Positions 61,435 to 64,000 of a stretch of 64,000 nucleotides of DNA are shown here, piece after piece (the stretch's first letter is position 1; the number at the start of each line of letters is the position of its first letter). The notes beneath the pieces are model-generated. The model did no database searches. It was not told the DNA's origin and saw only the letters and a program-made list of their open reading frames with translations. The position numbers and the translations under genes are program-made. The DNA comes from MR-S7 sp000400995. Lineage in GTDB: Bacteria; Pseudomonadota; Gammaproteobacteria; Burkholderiales; Burkholderiaceae_C. The stretch spans positions 2,294,001 through 2,358,000 of the forward strand of contig NZ_CP152342.1 of the NCBI RefSeq assembly GCF_045291395.1, written 5' to 3'.

Positions 61435-62199
61435 TCAGGGACGTTTTGCGTCCCCTGCAAAACGTCCCTTCCCAGGCGGGTCGATTCGTGCTAGGCGGCG
61501 GTAGCCGCCGCGCATGAGCGCATTGCCCCTGCGCACCAGGCGGCGCACGCGGGCGCGCAGCTCGCCGTCGGCATGCCAGTCGGCCGCCACGGCGTCGGTG
61601 CCGAACAAGCCCTCGGCCACCTCGCGCAAGGACGCACCCGCCAGGGTGGCGTCGAGCGCCTGCAAGGTGTGCAGCTCCAGCAGCGCCGCAGGCGGCGGCC
61701 GGGGGCGGGCCATGGGCGCGGGCGCATCGGGCACGTGCGGGGCACCACGGCCGCGCTGGGCATAGGCGACCACCATGCCGTCTTCCAGGCCGGGCGCGAG
61801 CACGTAGCGCAGGCAGCAGCCGGGGCTGCACGCGATCAGCGCCAGGGCCCGGCCATCGTGGATCAATTGCTTGTGGCCGTGGATGTGCCAGAAGTCAAAA
61901 GTAGCTGCATCCGGCGGCGGGTCGGCATCCGGGTAGAGCTGCACCACGGCCTCATGGCCGGGCAGCCAGGCCGGGTGCGCGTCGCGCGCATCGAGGGCTG
62001 GGTCTTCCCACAGGCGCAGGCCCCAGGGCTGCGCCGCCTGCTGGGCAGCGTGCGGCCGGCGATGGTGGCGCAGCCAGTCGAGCCGGTAGTCAGGATGGCG
62101 GCGCAGGTACTCCCAGGCCAGCGCGAGCATGTCCAGGCCCAGGATGTAGAGGTAGGCCGCGGTGGGATACCAGTGCGCGTGATGCTGCGGATCGACCAT
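61435..62199 (-). CDS. DUF2285-type DNA-binding protein of the element
   Basis: 254 aa. N-terminal helices (AAYLYILGLDMLALAWEYLRRHPDYRLDW), a middle beta-part (HIHGHKQLIHDGRALALIACSPG), and a C-terminal helix-turn-helix-like LREVAEGLFGTDAVAADWHADGELRARVRRLVRRG. DUF2285 is a hallmark regulator in Tn4371-type elements next to repA. The final residues are basic (GKGRFAGDAKRP). Confidence 0.88.
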   Translation of the reverse strand: MVDPQHHAHWYPTAAYLYILGLDMLALAWEYLRRHPDYRLDWLRHHRRPHAAQQAAQPWGLRLWEDPALDARDAHPAWLPGHEAVVQLYPDADPPPDAATFDFWHIHGHKQLIHDGRALALIACSPGCCLRYVLAPGLEDGMVVAYAQRGRGAPHVPDAPAPMARPRPPPAALLELHTLQALDATLAGASLREVAEGLFGTDAVAADWHADGELRARVRRLVRRGNALMRGGYRRLARIDPPGKGRFAGDAKRP

Positions 62200-62537
62200 G
62201 ACGCCAGTTCCTGTGAAACCACAGGAGCGGCGCCACAGGCGTTACCACGCAAGCATTACGGCGAAAGAATCCGGTTGCGAGAAAACCGGACTAGGCGTAA
62301 CTTCTGTGTCAAGACGATTTGAATCCGGTGTATGGTGCAAACCGTCTGGATGCAGCGGCAACGCATGAGAAAAGCCTCCTCCTGCGCCATCCACGCTGCC
62401 ATATACCGCCCGCTGCATCATGACCGTTTGCGTCTGGTTTGTACTGCTTTCACCGTACTTTGCGGATCAAGACCCAACGGGTCTTGAATAAGACCGAAAT
62501 AGTCTCAATGCGCCCAGCCTAGCCGTGGCGCGCATGC
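62200..62537. promoter_or_regulatory. Regulatory gap with two hairpins
   Basis: TCCGGTT-gcgagaa-AACCGGA (62270-62290) and a perfect 9-bp stem TCAAGACCC-AAC-GGGTCTTGA (62467-62487). Neither has a T tract, so operators are more likely than terminators. The gap contains promoters for the minus-strand DUF2285 gene. Confidence 0.55.
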
Positions 62538-62885
62538 TCAATCCACGATGGAGCCGTTCTCCTGGGCCAGCCGCAAATATTCCGACAGCGGGCGCACCGC
62601 CTCGAAATACCGATCCCGCATCACGGGCTGTTTGTTGGGGCCGACGATGGAGGCAAGGTCGGACAGCTTCACGATCCCCAACTCGGGCATGCTGATCCCC
62701 AAGTCCACGACACCCCAGGCGGTATCACCGTCCTCAGGATCGAGCGCCGCCAGCAGCCAAGTGGCATGCGCGTCCGGCGTGAACAGCCGTACCACGGGCA
62801 GTGGGTCGATGGCCCGGCCAGCGGCACGCGCCTGGCCGTGGGCCAGCAGTTGCACGCGCTCCTCGTCGGTGATGAGTCGGTTCAT
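62538..62885 (-). CDS. DUF2958 protein
   Basis: 115 aa. Family motif LPVVRLFTPDAHATWLLAALDPEDGDTAWGVVDLG, then PELGIVKLSDL and the end RDRYFEAVRPLSEYLRLAQ. GGAGACGCCC precedes ATG 62885. DUF2958 genes are common on mobile elements; function unknown. Confidence 0.9.
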   Translation of the reverse strand: MNRLITDEERVQLLAHGQARAAGRAIDPLPVVRLFTPDAHATWLLAALDPEDGDTAWGVVDLGISMPELGIVKLSDLASIVGPNKQPVMRDRYFEAVRPLSEYLRLAQENGSIVD

Positions 62886-63105
62886 GGGCGTCTCCTTCTT
62901 TGAACGCATCCGCCAAAGCGTGAAAGCGTAAAGCCGTATCGGCAGATTTGCGCTGATGCACAAATGCGGCTCTGTGCTTGCGTGGGAATCCGCAAAGGCG
63001 GATTTCCGTAAAAGAGCCAAACCGGAAAACCTCAAAACGAACACTATAGATTGTAGCCCCATAGGGCGCAATCGGCTGTCATCTTGGATTTTGGGGAGAT
63101 CTAGG

Positions 63106-63399
63106 TTGGCAGCGCAGCACACATTGTCGGAGGCCTTGAAGACCATCCGGAAGGCGCGGGGTTTGAGCCAGGAAGCGTTCTCCGACGTCTCCAGCCGCAC
63201 CTACATGAGTACGCTGGAGCGCGACCTCAAAAGCCCCACCTTGAACAAGCTGGCCGAGCTGTGCGAGGTGATGGAAGTGCATCCGCTCACGCTGCTGACG
63301 CTGGCCTACGCCGGCAGCAACACACGCAACGCTGACCAGCTTCTGATGCTAGTACGGCAGGAACTGGAAGCTGTAATCGGCCAAGGCAGCACACCGTAA
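63106..63399 (+). CDS. XRE-type transcriptional regulator
   Basis: 97 aa from TTG 63106, with GGGGAG seven nt upstream. The HTH (LKTIRKARGLSQEAFSDVSSRTYMSTLERDLKSPTLNKLAEL) is followed by a short helical tail. It is divergent from the DUF2958 gene and 45 nt upstream of the next gene, which it may control. Confidence 0.85.
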   Translation: MAAQHTLSEALKTIRKARGLSQEAFSDVSSRTYMSTLERDLKSPTLNKLAELCEVMEVHPLTLLTLAYAGSNTRNADQLLMLVRQELEAVIGQGSTP

Positions 63400-63444
63400 G
63401 GCTCAAGAACCCAATCGCTGCGCCTAGATCGGAGGAAAAGACGG

Positions 63445-64000
63445 ATGAATCCTGAAGAACAACTTCAGCAATACAAGGCCACTCGCTACCTGCGCAATGC
63501 GAAAGACGAGGCCTTGGTCAAGCGACTTGAAGATATCGGCCTAAATCTATGGTCAACAGATCGCGATGGAAATGTAATCTCAACCCGTGATCAAGCGCAT
63601 CGAGCAACCTTGCTAAAGCTATATATCGATACGCTTCATGAGCAACATTTGAGAAATCCTGCCGACCTGGAGTTCAATGAGGCTAATTTGCGGAGAAAAA
63701 TGTCCGAAAAATATTCTCCGCCAAAATTGAAAAACCCCGTCGACTTCGAGCCGACATGCCTCGCAAAATTTACCAAGAAAAAATATGCTTTAGATGCCCT
63801 TAACAAGGGCCTCCTTCGCATTGCCCCCGCACAATCATATCAAGATCCGTCCTTAAACCCTGCACAAAAAGACGATGAGTTGAGCCACCATGTCCAGACT
63901 CCCAATGAACAGATCAAGTTCAAACTGTTTGGCCTAGACAAGCAAGGGCATCAAGTTGAACTGCAGGCCAAGCCTCTTGAACTCTTCAGATACATGGAGG
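63445..64000 (+). CDS. Accessory protein of lower GC, 3' end beyond window
   Basis: 185 codons visible from ATG 63445; GGAGGAAAAGACGG gives a strong ribosome site. It is Lys/Asn-rich with much AT-biased codon use, unlike the surrounding element. A middle segment (FTKKKYALDALNKGLLRIAPAQSYQDPSLNPAQKDDE) resembles the 'SP.SFNDP...DDE' region of DUF2971-like proteins, weakly. It is probably imported cargo beside the element's integrase side; function unknown. Confidence 0.65.
   Translation, partial: MNPEEQLQQYKATRYLRNAKDEALVKRLEDIGLNLWSTDRDGNVISTRDQAHRATLLKLYIDTLHEQHLRNPADLEFNEANLRRKMSEKYSPPKLKNPVDFEPTCLAKFTKKKYALDALNKGLLRIAPAQSYQDPSLNPAQKDDELSHHVQTPNEQIKFKLFGLDKQGHQVELQAKPLELFRYME

Overview
The window is high-GC DNA with strong Shine-Dalgarno sites and tightly overlapping ATGA gene junctions. 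IPTL-CTERM proteins, a Tn4371-type conjugative core, a proline tRNA remnant and DUF2946/MbnP-MbnH copper genes all point to a betaproteobacterium. Comamonadaceae (Acidovorax/Alicycliphilus-like) is the best guess; this is inference, because no rRNA is present.

Bases 1-11.6 kb look like ordinary chromosome rich in envelope and general-stress functions: a BON lipoprotein, a SulP transporter, an NfeD-SPFH pair, a KGG-motif protein, a stress-type SDR, a DUF421/cysteine hydrolase/ferritin-like/CBS group, and a Gly/Tyr-rich protein. This part ends in an mscS-like gene that has lost its 5' end and carries a C-run frameshift. From 11.7 to 21.5 kb lies a coherent metal (very probably copper) cluster: PepSY membrane protein, TonB-dependent receptor, three DUF2946 proteins, the 'metallo-mystery pair' MbnP + MbnH, an outer-membrane beta-barrel and a PCuAC chaperone. 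A HigBA/RelE-type toxin-antitoxin pair under a 31-bp palindromic operator follows.

At 22.79 kb a 45-nt 3' fragment of tRNA-Pro(GGG), with its terminator, marks an integration end beside a tyrosine recombinase. Behind it is a short defence-like island (24.5-30.9 kb). It holds a HEPN-like protein split over two frames at a canonical A AAA AAG slippery heptamer, a small PD-(D/E)XK-like nuclease, and a two-gene unit made of a 1262-aa Mrr-nuclease/STAND-type NTPase with a long helical sensor region plus a PIN-like protein. This is the best candidate for an undescribed system.

From about 30.9 kb to the window end, almost everything on the minus strand is a Tn4371-family integrative conjugative element read from its distal end: AlpA-like regulator, accessory genes, DUF2274, trbI-G-F-L-K-J-E-D-C-B, CopG-type protein, traG and a LysR regulator. 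Cargo follows, then relaxase, traF, DUF2840, a small partition-like gene, parA, iterons, repA, and regulators. The cargo (47.6-55.1 kb) is unusual: a PE_PGRS-like glycine-rich surface protein, a second IPTL-CTERM protein, three tandem LuxR-family paralogues, Cu/Zn superoxide dismutase and an OmpA-like protein. A gene of lower GC starts at the right edge and is cut by it. Several genes carry one-base homopolymer shifts (mscS, a winged-helix-type gene, the relaxase); sequencing error has to be weighed for these before calling them pseudogenes.
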